NCBI GenBank assembly: GCA_024763075.1
Contig: JANTGF010000026.1
Coordinates: forward strand, 1-46,020
Direction of reading: 5' to 3'
DNA: 46,020 nt
DNA from: Bacteroidales bacterium
GTDB taxonomy: Bacteria > Bacteroidota > Bacteroidia > Bacteroidales > VadinHA17
The notes beneath the pieces were generated by a model. The model was not told where the DNA came from. It saw only the letters and a program-made list of their open reading frames with translations, and made no database searches. Positions 26,800-39,000 of this stretch are shown piece after piece; the first letter of the stretch is position 1; the number at the start of each line of letters is the position of its first letter. A program made the translations under genes and the position numbers.

Positions 26800-26836
26800 A
26801 AAAAAGCGAGTAAATACAAAAGTTACTCGCTTTTTT
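26800..26836 (+). terminator. Strong bidirectional terminator between tRNA-Arg and the giant operon
   Basis: AAAAAAGCGAGTAA (26800-26813) and TTACTCGCTTTTTT (26823-26836) form a perfect 14-bp stem with a 9-nt loop and a T-run on both strands. It lies 25 nt after the tRNA. Read on the minus strand it is 56 bp after the stop of the last giant gene, so it can end both transcripts. Confidence 0.9.
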
Positions 26837-26891
26837 ATTATAAAATTAAATCATTTTCTAATTTATCATTCTTAATCGGATAATAAGAGTT

Positions 26892-29800
26892 TTACCGTAC
26901 AATTATTTTCTTCATAATCCTTTTTTCCTCTGTATTTATCTGAACAAAATACATTCCTCCGGGTATTTTACCAAGATTAATTATTTGCTCTTTTTCTCCT
27001 TTCCATATCCGGTTCAGTATGACTTTTCCAGATAAATCAATTATCCTGATGGATTTCACCTTCGAATGATGAACGGATAAAGTAAAATAACCCGTACATG
27101 GATTTGGAAAAAGGATTATCCTGGAATCATCCACAGGTTCACTGGATTTAGAGGCATTTGATAAATATGCATTTACCTTATCAGTACTGCTAAGCTGGCC
27201 ATCACTTACCCAAAGGATAAATGTAAATACAGCTGCATTAGTATCCTCAGGCACGGTAAAACTTGGGTACGCACTATAGACATCATCCAGGGCAATTCCT
27301 TCCGGAGGGAACCACTGGTAATCGAGATTATCATTGTCCGGGTCTAAAGAGCCTGATGCATCAAGCTGATATGTTTCTCCTAACAGGATATTAAAATCCT
27401 CACCGGCATAAGCTTCAGGTGCTTCATTTATATCAAGGAGAGTCCATGTTGCAGAAGAAATATAGGTACCCGGAAGTCCGCTCAGATATTTATGTGTTTT
27501 TCTCAGATCAATATTAAAAGTGTAAGTACCGGGACTATATTCAAGATTTTCAAAACCGGAAACTGTAAATAAACTGTCTGACACTTTCTGTATGGTTAGA
27601 TCACTTATGTCCAGGGATTTTCCTTTTAGCTGAAGCGTAAACATACTCTTTTCCAGGGATGATTCCAGAATTTTCCCTGAAAATTCAAGCTTAATTGATG
27701 CAGGTTGTGTTTTAGCCGGTTCTTGTGGAACTTCTTTCCATGATACCAGCAATGCTGATTCGTCAATTACTACAGGTAATTGAGTTACACTGAAATTTTG
27801 ATTACTATCCACACAATGAACTTCCAGTAAAACATTTCCCGGGGAGGTAATTTTTATTGGAAGAGCCAGTTCTCCCGCCATTACATTGGAACTGTCAGCA
27901 AGCAAAATTAGTGTTCCAAAGTCATTTTTATACAACTTAATACTGGTGCCGGGATCAATAACATCCATGATGGCCGTAATTTCCCGTACGGATGTGATGC
28001 CATCATTATCAGAATAACCCAGGTCAGGAGTTATCCTTAGGTTTTCTACCGGGTTTGGCTGAGTACGGTCAACTGTCCATTGATATTCTCTTATTCCGGT
28101 CCCGCTGATCCCGGCTTTATCTGTAATATGATCCATGTTAACTGTCAGGGTGTATGTTCCTGGATAATATGTCAGTAACCTGAATTGTGAAAGCTGATAT
28201 ACATGATTGGCCATTGAGTCAATATGTACCTGAGATAAAGGTTGTTGCTGGCCATCCTTCCAGAGTTCGAGGGAAGCAAGGTCAAAGCCTGATACATCTT
28301 CACTAAACAGAATTTCCATACCAGTAGCATGTTGATTATCAAATCCTCCATCGGTAACTTTTGCAAAAGAAACAATTTCAGGAGGAGTCGTATCAATGGT
28401 CCATTCAACGGATTGTTGCAATAAGCCTTTTTCTCCGTTAATGGTGGCAATGTTTGGCAGATCTACTGTAAGGGTATATAATCCGTCACTATCCATCAGG
28501 GAACTCAGCCCGGACAACCGGAACAACCTGGCTTCGGTATCCATTAATGTGATGGATAGAGCGCCACTTACAGGATTCCCATCTTTCAGTAAAATAAAGC
28601 GTGAAGATGTTAAAGTATTGACATCAATCGGCAGGTTAAAGCGGACCAGTATATAATCAAACCCTGATTCTGTATTGATTTCCGGTAAACCGATAAATTC
28701 TTCTACAGCCGGAACACTCAGGAATTGTGACCATGAGGCTTGTTTCCCTACTTTACCGAAGGTACCACCCAAATCGGCAATTTCTGCTGCCTGAACGGTA
28801 AGTACATAAAAACCGTTTCCGGTAGTGAGAGCAGAAAGGTCAACAGAATAAGTTACACTATCCAGTTTTGTAACAACAACGGAAGAATTCATGTTATTTT
28901 CGCCTCCCTGTAATCTTAGCATCATATCCTCCCAGGTGAATGTGGCCGGATCAATTTCTTTATTGAATTTTACAGTTACAGAAGTCACCTGTTGGGTTAA
29001 AACTGACTGAGGGGTTCCTTCAATACTAAGTACGGCCGGAGGGTTGGGATCCTTTAATTTCCAGACAATCGTATATTCCTGTTCACCGGGATCTTTAAAG
29101 AAATCCACAAGATGGAATTTATTTTCATAGATTGGTTCTTTTCCATCCGGTAGAGTTACATAAGTCAGCCAGGCATTGTCTAAAGGTATTTCCTGATGAT
29201 CAGAGTTTCTTGTAACACTGGCTATTTCATACTTTCCACTTCCCGGATCAGAAAGTTTGATATAGTTCCATCCGATTTTTGAAGCCGTAATGTTTAAAGT
29301 ATTCGTAAAGTCCGGAGATTGAATGGTTCCGTCAAACAAACCGGCATCAGCTCCTGATACATCCAGCACAATGTTGCCCTGAGACATATAGATAGCATCC
29401 GGCTGTTCCTGAGCATCCTGAACACCATTTACAAGAAAGTCATTGATTCCATCATCGGTATCGCCGTAAACACGAATACTTTTGATCAGCTCATGAAGTT
29501 CAGCACCACTTATCAGACTTAAATCCGGATTTCCCCGGCTATCGAGATGAGTCACATTGGTTTCATAATTTACAAAATGTCCAAGTAAGTCGCTGGTAAA
29601 CCACCATTGGCCAATGGATGATGTTTTGGGTGCAATATTTCCAAAATCGATATTTGTTAAGCCTAACTGTCGCGGCTGCCCGTTCAGATTCGAACCAATC
29701 AGAGCAAAATGTATAGCCAGTCCTTTTTCATTATCGATGATTTCCGGCTGGGCTGATTCAATCCTTACACTTTTTGCTGTTCCGTAACCATTGTTTACAA

Positions 29801-32800
29801 TCATTACAGCCAACTCCGCAGGAACAATAGGCTCAAAAATTTCTTTGGTTAAGGCATCATCCCCCAGAATATCCCTTTGCATAAAATAGTGCAAAAACAG
29901 GTCGGGTGAGGGGCTCACCTGTAAAGTTACAGGATATAATGGTTTGGTAACCGTTTTATCGGTAAAAGGATCAAGATAAGAAAAGGAACCTCCGAAAGAA
30001 TAGCTTACAGGTAATTCAGGAGCAGCCCCTTTTTCAGGAATAAATAAAACCGTCGCACTTCCTTTCTGGTTAGCACCCAGCGTACCGGAACCATCAATAC
30101 CGGTAAGGACAGACAGTGCTTTGGTATCAATCTGAAACAGATCATTGCATAATTCCCCTGTTTCATTTCTTATTTCCAGGTTAAGTTTAACATTTTCCAT
30201 CGGAGTTGTGGTATTCCCATTAAATATTGTTAAGGTTCCTTCAAAAGCTTCCCGCGTCATAACCAGTTTCTGGGAGATTTTAATGGAAACAGAAGCACAA
30301 ACAGAGGACCTGCCTCCCTCCGCTTCCTCTTTAAGTGTATCATACGCTTTTATATACATATCCGAAACCGATTCATAGCCTTGACTTAATGCATATTCGT
30401 ATATTGTATTCATTTCAGAAAGAAAATAGTCAATTCGCGTATGATCTATAATATCAGGATATTCACTATTTGGAGAGTAAATTCCTTTTCCCCAGGCTTC
30501 CATGCTTCTATTCCATCGATTTATAAAAACATTGATCTCTTCCTCAGATATGTCAGTACCCTGCATATATGCTTTGATTGCTTCAGATGCCTGTATATTG
30601 AAAGTGAGTTTTTTCTTAACAATTGAATCAATTGCCATAGTGAAATCTCCTATACTTTCCTTTGATTCCCAATCCAGTGCTCCAAAATACTCTGTATAAT
30701 ATGCACCGATTAAGGAATCATAATATTCAACATGTTGTAAATCATATACAGCCTGTAACATGATCGGGGGAGCATTTTTCAGATTCATATCATCCAAACG
30801 GAATGAGGATGAAGAATTCTTAAGAGAAGAATGTCTCCAGGGTGGAGCTGCATAACATGTCATAAATGCAGATGCTACATTTGCAGGACAACCATATACT
30901 CTTTTTGGGATACAAGTTATTGCATCTGCTACTGCACCCCAACTAAAAAGATCACCATCAGCAAATGAGAAAACACAGAACACAGCACCCGCTACTGCAC
31001 CTCCATAACATGCTACACCTGCACCGGCTACAGCAATAAGACATGGATCACAACCCGTTGATGACATGGCCACAAAAGGTTGACTTGCTCCGGCATAACC
31101 ACCAGTATATGCTCCACCTCCTGGTCCCGTTCCGCCACCAAAATCCGGCAAATCTGTTCCGGCTTGCGGACAATATGTTCCGGTAAATGTAAATGAATGA
31201 GAAGTTGTATGCCAGCGTTGATCCAGGCCACATTCAAATCCATATATTGTCATGGCATAATCTGTGCAGCCTCCTCCGGATTTTAATCCGTTTTGTGAAT
31301 ATCCGGAATTACCATTCCTCAATGGACTGCCGATACTGGTCTGCTGGAAAATATGAGCAGACTTATTCGGGCTTTTAATTTGCATTACAACTGGAACCTG
31401 AATGGATTGCTGTGCAAGTAATTCCATCTTTGGAAAATTAAAAATCCATTCATATGTCGGGTTATCCTGAGGAAAAACAAGTTCCACGTCTTTTGCGGTA
31501 ATTAACCCCTTGTTGGTCAGAGTTACCATGAAAGTATAAGTCTCGTCACCTGTAAGTTGTGGCATTTCTTTTGGCATTTCCATTATAACCACAGGTGCAG
31601 GTACATTGGTTTCATATTCCATTACCAGATCTATCTGATATTCATCTTCTATTTCCGTTGGAACCACTTCCCATGTATAAGTGATAGCCTGAAAACTCAG
31701 AAATACAGATTGCTCGTTGACCCGGCCAGGATCAATTACTATCACATTTTGATATCCTTCATGTTTGTCTACCTCCACCGTCATTTTATAGGATCCTTCG
31801 GCTAAATTTTCAACTTCAAAAATTCCGTTTGCATCTGTAAATCCCTCCGCCATGATCATACCGCTATATGGGTGGCGGATAACCACATGGGCACCGCGAA
31901 CATGGGGTGCATCTTCGGTATAATAAGTGTATTCATCCACTACATCCACACGCAATGATCCGGTTTCTTCAGATACGTTTTCCACCTGATATGGAATAAC
32001 CAGGTCATCCCCATTGGTGATGTGAACTACCATTCTTCCTGTCAGGGGGATATTCAGAGGAATTTCATTATTGGGTACAAACATTAAAGTGATATTCAGG
32101 GTATCACCCGAAAATAAGGTCTCCAATGTATCCACACTAACCAATGACATCCAGTCCGTTTTTGGAAGTTCAACGCTTAAATGACCTGTTTCCCCGGCTC
32201 CGTTATTAACGACCTGCAGGTTAAAATAGCGGGATTTCGCTTTCGTCATAGTTGTATTTATACTTGCAGGTTTACACTCCAGATGGCTGGCCAGAGACTG
32301 ACAATAATAGTATCCTGTAAACTCAAAAGAAACTCCTTCAGAGGCATTTACAACGACTGGAAATTCAATATAATTAATTCCTGCTGTATTTTCAAGTCCT
32401 TCAACAGTGTAACTAAACTCAGCAATTCCTGCTCCAGGCAGAAGAGAGATTGTATCAATATTTATCTGACATCCGTTTGGTAAATTATCCGAGCTAAAGG
32501 TGATATTATGCAGGGGCACATTACTTCTGTTTTTAATTTCGATTTTTCCTGAAACAGGAACGTCTTTTTTGATGTTCCAGATAAAATAATCTTTTGAAAC
32601 GCGCTCCATTCCCATTATATCAAATGCGTCCTGCTCCTCATCCAAATCCTGACCTGGGAAGCAAGCTCCTATTGAATAATGCCCTGATTCATAGCTAAAA
32701 GGTTCAAAAATTGTGCTGAAATTTCCGGCTTCATCCGTACTTACCTCAAGAACTCTTCTGATACCATCCGAAATAATATAAACATCCAGATCAACATTTG

Positions 32801-35800
32801 CGGCAGGGTTCCCGTCCATGAGTGTAGCAAGACCACTGATGGGAACCGGTGCAGGCTCTGTCAGTATTTCTTCATCTGTCATAGCCAATCCGTTGTAACT
32901 GGGTAAAATGCTTAGAGGAACAGATCCCGATTCATTATTGATGTACAGAAGTTCGGAAACGGTCAGTTCCGGGTTCACTTTCGCGAGAATGTAATAATCT
33001 CCTGCAATTGAAGGGACGGTTATAAGTTCCAGGTAAGCTGTTGACTGACCCATGGGTAAAGGGTCAGGCAGGCTGCTTTTATAAATAATCGAATCATTAT
33101 CATCAATTTTTTCATCTTTAGACAGATATAGCTTTACTTTAACCCCTGATGGGGCAGTTCCGTATCCATTGTTCAGAATTAAGGCATGAACTTCCAGCTG
33201 ACTGTTTGCCACAGCTGAATTTTTTGATAGTTCAATATCGGTCATTTCCAGATCAGGCTTGTTAATATCGGTAACATATACCCATGCCATACCGGGAGAA
33301 AACCCGCTGGCATCAGCCTGAAGTGTAACCATCTGGTTTCCATCATCTATTTGATCGTCTTTTGTGTCAATGGGAAGCTGGACTGTTGTTTCCCCGGCAG
33401 GAATTGTAATAGTTTCAGGTAAAGATATTTCACTGGTATCATTGCTGAAAAGACTTACTTCCAAAGGAATTGAAGTTTCAGTATTCCTGAATATGGACAT
33501 GGTTCCTGCATTGGATATGCCTTCTTTAAGGGATGCCGGATTAATAGTTACAGATAAGGAAGGTCCGTCGTTGTCAACAATTGTCAAAGTTGATTTTACT
33601 ACTCCGCCATTCTCAGGAGTAGTACTGCAATTACAGGAGGAAATGTAAATAGCACCTGTAATTTCAATGGTACGAAAACCATCTACCTGTGCGTTATCCA
33701 CAACACCAATATTAAATTGTTTTTGGGTAGCATCTTTGTCGAGTGTAACCGAAGCAGGAAAGAACAAAGAATTAGACGAACTTGCCGACAGGTTTACTTT
33801 GACTGAACAAGAAGTATTTGCTGTACGATGTATCACTCCCCATGTGGCATAGGGCCCTGCTCCTTCAGAAACGGTATCCGTAAGGATCTCCAGTTCTATC
33901 ACGGGGATATCATCATCCATTATAAAAGCGGTGACTGTTCCTGTACTCATACCTTCGGATCTGGCAGTAATGGAAGCTTCTTCATTTAATTCCGGAATAG
34001 TATTGTCGGTTATTTCAACCTCAATAGTTGCAGAAGTCTGATTGGGTTCAATAACAACCTCATCGGGGAAAGTCCATTGAGAAGAACGGTTGGTTGAGAG
34101 ATAGAAAGTCACAGGATCCGGAATGGCCAGACCACTGGATAGAGTCAGCATAAGTTTGTCTCCTTCGGAAGCAGTATCCTTGTTGAAAACCAGTGAAATC
34201 GCTGGCACTTCATCATCCAGGATATTTATTTTTTGCAAAACAGGTGAAAAACCAGATGCAGAAGCAGTAACAGTAATTCCTCTTGTTCCATCCAGCTGAG
34301 AATTATCTATAGGTGTGATATTAAATACAATAGAAGAATTCCGTGCAGGAATGGTAAGGGTAGAAGGGATATTGATCTGCCCCGGAAGAGAAGCAGAAAG
34401 GTTCACAGATAGCTCATCGGTAAAGTTCCCGCTTCTGGTAACATAACAACGAACATCGCCTGTGTAATTTTCTTTTACAGACTCTGGAATTGTCAGATAT
34501 AGCCTGTTGGTTACAGTTACTCTGCCCGGAGAAGTTGCCAAATTATTTGCTTCATTTCCAGGATATTCAATTAATTCATTCGAAGGAACCAATTCTACTT
34601 CAATAGTTGCTTCACCTGAAAAGCTGAGAATCTCCGGAAGGATGAACTGATAAGTCCTGGAGATGATACTTCCATTATTCAAAACCTCAGTATACCGCGG
34701 TGTACCTACCAGGTTTAGACGGGCTCCCGAAAGGGATACGATCGAAATCTTTTCAGTCCAGCCACCTGTTGCCGGTGCATCTCCAATATTCTCTACCTTC
34801 CACGAAATATCAAATGTATCGGTGGGTTGCAGGGTGATTTTGTTGGAAGAGATACCTGTGACCCTGACATCCGGTAAAGGTTTCAATTTAATATACAATT
34901 GATTGGGTTGTTGAATTGTATTGTTCCCCTGGTCAGATTCCGGCAGATTTAATTTTTGATTTGTTCTGCAAAACAGATAATGATTACCTGTAAAGTCAGG
35001 TGGAAAAGAGATCGTTACAGATTGAGTATAACTACTGTCAGGCTCCAGAGAATATTTGTTTTCAAATTGGCCTAATAACTTATCATCACCGGAGAAAACA
35101 GCATCATCGGAAATAAATATTGCGTCAATCCAGGTAGAACCGGCTGCTCCCCTACCCTGGTTTGTAACCGTATAGTTTAATTCGATAGAAGTTCCGGACA
35201 GTGAAGTATCGGGAGAGCTCATATTTGAAACAATGAGATCAGGAAGATATCTGACTTTAAATGTTTGTCTGTTACTGACAGCTTCCCCGCATTGATTTGC
35301 AGACACAACATACCAGTGATAAGTATCGCCATATGAAAGATTATCCACTTTTGTAGAGGTTCCTGTAATATTTTCCCTGAAAGCTTTTGTAGGCTCAGAA
35401 GTTCCGTCTTTCCATAAGTATAAGTTATAATATGTGGTATTTGCAGATGGTTCCCAGAATAAATTAAGGTTGGCATCCTGATTTTCTGCAAGATTTTCGG
35501 GAAGTAGTCCTGTCGCTTTTTCTGTAGGTCCACAAAACGCATTCAAAATTGCGGGCTGATAATAATCCGGTATATTGTCCGATGTAAAAGATTCATATTC
35601 AGTTATATCATAAACTTTCTCGTGAAGCACATCATAATACTTAAAGGTAATTTGGTCCCCGGAATTTGTATTACTAAAAATACGGATCTTATATTCCTGA
35701 ATTCCTGTCGGAGGAAAAAGAACAGAGGCGGTTTGTGCTCCCCTGAGTTGTCCGTCAACATATGCAAGGATGGCACCATCTTCAAGAAAATTACTTCCAG

Positions 35801-36017
35801 ACTTCACCCTGTAAATATATTCAGCACTGTATTCAAACTGGTTGGAGAATTGTGTGTTTGATGGTATTGCCGGAAGATGGAACTGGGCACTTACCCGGAA
35901 GGAATTGTTCATCCAGGTGAAAGCAAAAACCATTATGAAAATCTGCAGGTTTTTACCAAACCATTTCAAATGTTGCTTTGCTGAAAATGCTTCATTCTTA
36001 GTGATCTGCTTTTTCAT
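26892..36017 (-). CDS. Giant secreted multidomain protein (CARDB, Calx-beta, Ig-like, PKD, T9SS tail), third gene of operon
   Basis: A 3041-residue exported protein. After a long N-region, a hydrophobic segment (24-35) leads to a likely cleavage at RVSA/Q45. By eye: beta domain 60-160; FN3-like 165-255 (TYHWYVVSANQCG); CARDB 258-378 and 380-505 (TVTNQGRGAAG); Calx-beta-like repeats about 510-915; CARDB 920-1038; carboxypeptidase-regulatory-like modules near 1055-1130 and 1390; NEW3-like blocks to about 1560; a Gly/Ala/Cys-rich core 1580-1725 (CDPCLIAVAGAGVACYGG); a helical region 1740-1900; further beta blocks; SbsA-type Ig repeats from about 2330; PKD near 2866-2960; and a T9SS type A tail (FPNPCTGYFTLSV). 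It is a probable surface adhesin or scaffold. It starts 19 bp after the preceding gene. No enzyme domain was recognised. Confidence 0.85.
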   Translation of the reverse strand: MKKQITKNEAFSAKQHLKWFGKNLQIFIMVFAFTWMNNSFRVSAQFHLPAIPSNTQFSNQFEYSAEYIYRVKSGSNFLEDGAILAYVDGQLRGAQTASVLFPPTGIQEYKIRIFSNTNSGDQITFKYYDVLHEKVYDITEYESFTSDNIPDYYQPAILNAFCGPTEKATGLLPENLAENQDANLNLFWEPSANTTYYNLYLWKDGTSEPTKAFRENITGTSTKVDNLSYGDTYHWYVVSANQCGEAVSNRQTFKVRYLPDLIVSNMSSPDTSLSGTSIELNYTVTNQGRGAAGSTWIDAIFISDDAVFSGDDKLLGQFENKYSLEPDSSYTQSVTISFPPDFTGNHYLFCRTNQKLNLPESDQGNNTIQQPNQLYIKLKPLPDVRVTGISSNKITLQPTDTFDISWKVENIGDAPATGGWTEKISIVSLSGARLNLVGTPRYTEVLNNGSIISRTYQFILPEILSFSGEATIEVELVPSNELIEYPGNEANNLATSPGRVTVTNRLYLTIPESVKENYTGDVRCYVTRSGNFTDELSVNLSASLPGQINIPSTLTIPARNSSIVFNITPIDNSQLDGTRGITVTASASGFSPVLQKINILDDEVPAISLVFNKDTASEGDKLMLTLSSGLAIPDPVTFYLSTNRSSQWTFPDEVVIEPNQTSATIEVEITDNTIPELNEEASITARSEGMSTGTVTAFIMDDDIPVIELEILTDTVSEGAGPYATWGVIHRTANTSCSVKVNLSASSSNSLFFPASVTLDKDATQKQFNIGVVDNAQVDGFRTIEITGAIYISSCNCSTTPENGGVVKSTLTIVDNDGPSLSVTINPASLKEGISNAGTMSIFRNTETSIPLEVSLFSNDTSEISLPETITIPAGETTVQLPIDTKDDQIDDGNQMVTLQADASGFSPGMAWVYVTDINKPDLEMTDIELSKNSAVANSQLEVHALILNNGYGTAPSGVKVKLYLSKDEKIDDNDSIIYKSSLPDPLPMGQSTAYLELITVPSIAGDYYILAKVNPELTVSELLYINNESGSVPLSILPSYNGLAMTDEEILTEPAPVPISGLATLMDGNPAANVDLDVYIISDGIRRVLEVSTDEAGNFSTIFEPFSYESGHYSIGACFPGQDLDEEQDAFDIMGMERVSKDYFIWNIKKDVPVSGKIEIKNRSNVPLHNITFSSDNLPNGCQINIDTISLLPGAGIAEFSYTVEGLENTAGINYIEFPVVVNASEGVSFEFTGYYYCQSLASHLECKPASINTTMTKAKSRYFNLQVVNNGAGETGHLSVELPKTDWMSLVSVDTLETLFSGDTLNITLMFVPNNEIPLNIPLTGRMVVHITNGDDLVIPYQVENVSEETGSLRVDVVDEYTYYTEDAPHVRGAHVVIRHPYSGMIMAEGFTDANGIFEVENLAEGSYKMTVEVDKHEGYQNVIVIDPGRVNEQSVFLSFQAITYTWEVVPTEIEDEYQIDLVMEYETNVPAPVVIMEMPKEMPQLTGDETYTFMVTLTNKGLITAKDVELVFPQDNPTYEWIFNFPKMELLAQQSIQVPVVMQIKSPNKSAHIFQQTSIGSPLRNGNSGYSQNGLKSGGGCTDYAMTIYGFECGLDQRWHTTSHSFTFTGTYCPQAGTDLPDFGGGTGPGGGAYTGGYAGASQPFVAMSSTGCDPCLIAVAGAGVACYGGAVAGAVFCVFSFADGDLFSWGAVADAITCIPKRVYGCPANVASAFMTCYAAPPWRHSSLKNSSSSFRLDDMNLKNAPPIMLQAVYDLQHVEYYDSLIGAYYTEYFGALDWESKESIGDFTMAIDSIVKKKLTFNIQASEAIKAYMQGTDISEEEINVFINRWNRSMEAWGKGIYSPNSEYPDIIDHTRIDYFLSEMNTIYEYALSQGYESVSDMYIKAYDTLKEEAEGGRSSVCASVSIKISQKLVMTREAFEGTLTIFNGNTTTPMENVKLNLEIRNETGELCNDLFQIDTKALSVLTGIDGSGTLGANQKGSATVLFIPEKGAAPELPVSYSFGGSFSYLDPFTDKTVTKPLYPVTLQVSPSPDLFLHYFMQRDILGDDALTKEIFEPIVPAELAVMIVNNGYGTAKSVRIESAQPEIIDNEKGLAIHFALIGSNLNGQPRQLGLTNIDFGNIAPKTSSIGQWWFTSDLLGHFVNYETNVTHLDSRGNPDLSLISGAELHELIKSIRVYGDTDDGINDFLVNGVQDAQEQPDAIYMSQGNIVLDVSGADAGLFDGTIQSPDFTNTLNITASKIGWNYIKLSDPGSGKYEIASVTRNSDHQEIPLDNAWLTYVTLPDGKEPIYENKFHLVDFFKDPGEQEYTIVWKLKDPNPPAVLSIEGTPQSVLTQQVTSVTVKFNKEIDPATFTWEDMMLRLQGGENNMNSSVVVTKLDSVTYSVDLSALTTGNGFYVLTVQAAEIADLGGTFGKVGKQASWSQFLSVPAVEEFIGLPEINTESGFDYILVRFNLPIDVNTLTSSRFILLKDGNPVSGALSITLMDTEARLFRLSGLSSLMDSDGLYTLTVDLPNIATINGEKGLLQQSVEWTIDTTPPEIVSFAKVTDGGFDNQHATGMEILFSEDVSGFDLASLELWKDGQQQPLSQVHIDSMANHVYQLSQFRLLTYYPGTYTLTVNMDHITDKAGISGTGIREYQWTVDRTQPNPVENLRITPDLGYSDNDGITSVREITAIMDVIDPGTSIKLYKNDFGTLILLADSSNVMAGELALPIKITSPGNVLLEVHCVDSNQNFSVTQLPVVIDESALLVSWKEVPQEPAKTQPASIKLEFSGKILESSLEKSMFTLQLKGKSLDISDLTIQKVSDSLFTVSGFENLEYSPGTYTFNIDLRKTHKYLSGLPGTYISSATWTLLDINEAPEAYAGEDFNILLGETYQLDASGSLDPDNDNLDYQWFPPEGIALDDVYSAYPSFTVPEDTNAAVFTFILWVSDGQLSSTDKVNAYLSNASKSSEPVDDSRIILFPNPCTGYFTLSVHHSKVKSIRIIDLSGKVILNRIWKGEKEQIINLGKIPGGMYFVQINTEEKRIMKKIIVR

Positions 36018-36036
36018 TTTCTAGTTTTTTATGATG

Positions 36037-39000
36037 TTAAAACGAAGTCCTGATTATTTTTCGGATAATCACTTCGTTTATTGTTTCAATTTTAATCGTA
36101 TAAATACCCGGAGTTAAACCTTTCATCGGAAGAGTGACTGATTTAACATCCGGATTGATACGCATGATCACTTTTCCCGAAAGGCTATACAACAAAATCT
36201 TTTTAATAATTTCCGGGGCTGCGATGGTTAGCTGTTCACTTACAGGATTTGGATAAATGTGAAATTTGTTTTTACTCAGATCTTCCGTTTTTGAATTAAC
36301 TATATCCATGGTTATTTGCACAGGCTGATAAGCCTTACCTGCAATATCGTCCGGGTGGAAACTTATCTGAAAACCTGTACTGTAACTTTCATCACCTGAG
36401 TGGGGCTTAATTTTAAATGTAATATCTTCCTCCTCATTGTTTGAGTAATAACTCAGAATAAAGATGTATTTATCAAGAGCAGGAACATACCTGGCTTCAG
36501 AAACACCCCGGCATTCATTCTGGCACCGGGCAATTATCAGGTCACCGGCATGTAAAGAATTCAAGCCATCCTTATTAACCGCCTCTGCAATCAGAGTAGA
36601 TGAAAACTCATATGTTTCAGGATAAAGCTTGTAAGTCCGAAGCAATTGTTTCCGGTTAAATATAGTAGTTGTCAAACTTTTCGGAGTAATAGATGATGCC
36701 TGGTAGTATAAATTACCAACAGAATGAACATTTAGCTTATATCCATGAAATACTTTGAGCGTATCAAGTTCACCCGCCCATCCGGATCCTTCATAATAGA
36801 TTGCAGAACCTTCCAGCCCTTTTATGATAACATCACCCTCCGGAAGAGAAGTTGTTTCTATGGCAGAATTTATTGCAGCATCTGACTTTAACAGATAAGC
36901 TATATTATTCCATCCGGGACTAAGTGAAACAGGAGTTATGGCAGGATTTATTTCTTTTCCCTGAATCACCAGATTCTCAGCGGTATTTTTACGGAATTTG
37001 ATCATCTGATTTTGAGGAAAAGAAGTGAGATTGCCAAACCAGCCTGTAGCTGAGTAGTACGTAGCTGAATATTCGACGGATTTTACGTAATCAAGGTCCG
37101 TAAGGATAAGGCTGTTAAACAAATTACTGATACTCATATCTTCGGGTTGAACGTTAAGTGAGATCCAGTTCCATCCGGATTTTAGCTGACGGGAAATAAT
37201 TACATCCTTAGAGAAAACTTCCACTTTCCATAATTTACTGGTTATTCCATCTTCTGCAGTTACCAGATAATAAACGGGTGTTGAAAAATCATGGATGGAA
37301 CCTCCTGATGGTGAAATGGATGCCATTCGTGAAATAGTAAAATCAGGAGCAAGCAAACGAATGTCTGTTCCATATGGAACATAAAGCTTCACCTGCGCAT
37401 TCGTTGTATCAATGGTAAAAGAATCAAGTCCGGTCATCATCACACTATCAATCAGGGTTTCGTTACTTAGAGAATCAATATTTAAGACGGTCACTTTGAT
37501 CTCATCCGGATTGGAATTTCTTGTACCATCGTTTACTATCAAATTAAAAACCAGTACTGAGTCGAGGTGAACTGCCGGAGCAGTAAACTGGGGTTTTGCA
37601 ATTGTGCTGGAAGAAAGAGTCACTTCGGGAGGAGCTGTCCAAAAATAAGTTAAGGGAGCATTTTCATCATCATAAGAGAGTGAGCCATCAAGAGTTCCTA
37701 TTTCATTTTCTTTCAGGCTGAAATCACCGCCGGCAAATGCTACCGGTTTTTTATTTACCTGTATAGCAGTGATAACTACCGTATCCTGAGGGGAGTTTAG
37801 AGCAGCATCATTAACAATAAGTGTAAAACGGTAGCTGGTGTTAATGGTTACCTGTGGTAAAATGAAGGAAGGATGATTACTCGTATTGTTGAATAGTATA
37901 ATTCCATCCAGAGAAGTCCATTTAAAAGAGATGGCATCTTCGTCCGGGTCGTATGAATTGCTCCCATCCAGTGTAACGGAACTACCTTCTACATAATTAA
38001 GGTCTTCACCTGCATCAGCTACAGGTGGATGATTAATTTGCAAAACTGTAATTTTTACTTCTGAAAGATCGGATTCGTTTGTACCATCACTAACAATTAG
38101 TGTAATGGTATAGGCGGTATTTTCTGTAACAAAAGGAGCTGTAAACTGAGGAGAGGAAGAAGTGCTGTCGCTTAAAATAAACCCATCCGGAGCTCTCCAT
38201 AAATAAATAAGCGGATCTCCGTCATTATCATAAGACCCGGTGCCATCCAGGTGACCTGTCTTTCCTTCCTGTAACGAGAAATCCGATCCTGCGTTGGCAA
38301 TAGGCCGGTAACTCACCTGTTCTACTCTGTGGACATTACCACTTTCCAGACTGGAGTAAAGGCTGTTTTCATTACCTGAGAAACTTATTAAAGTAACGTC
38401 TGCCCGGCCATCCAGGGGTAAAGTATTTTTTATTTTAAAAACCAGAAAGCCAATAACTCCCGAGCTAATCCCTTCACCTGATGCCCCTGCAATCTGAATG
38501 GAATTCCCATTCAGGGAGGATTGAACAAGTGTTCCTCCGTTTGGCGGATCAACCCTGATAAACTCAAGATGGGAATTATCAAATGTGATGGTGCTTTTAA
38601 ATCCGTATATGGCTTTTCCTTCTGGTAATGCAGAAGATATTACAGGAACCCGGGTTTCACTATCTAACACTCCGTCAGTTGGATTGATTGTAATTTTGTT
38701 ATCAGTGATGATAAACTGCCCGCTTGTTTTGGTTGCACCATGTGCATCAGTCGCTGTAACAGTAATTTGTCCTCCGACTATTCCTGAGAGGTTTCCCTGA
38801 GCATCAATTGAGGCCGATGACGGGTCTGATACCGTATATATATAAGGTGCCGTTCCGTTTGAAACATTTATTTTAATGGTTTTACCCCACATGAGTGTAC
38901 CGGAATTAGGGGAGAAACTTAATACAGGCAATGAATTGACAGTTATATAATAAGTGGATTTTGTTGCATAAGCAAGCAGACTTTCATTGAATCGCATATT

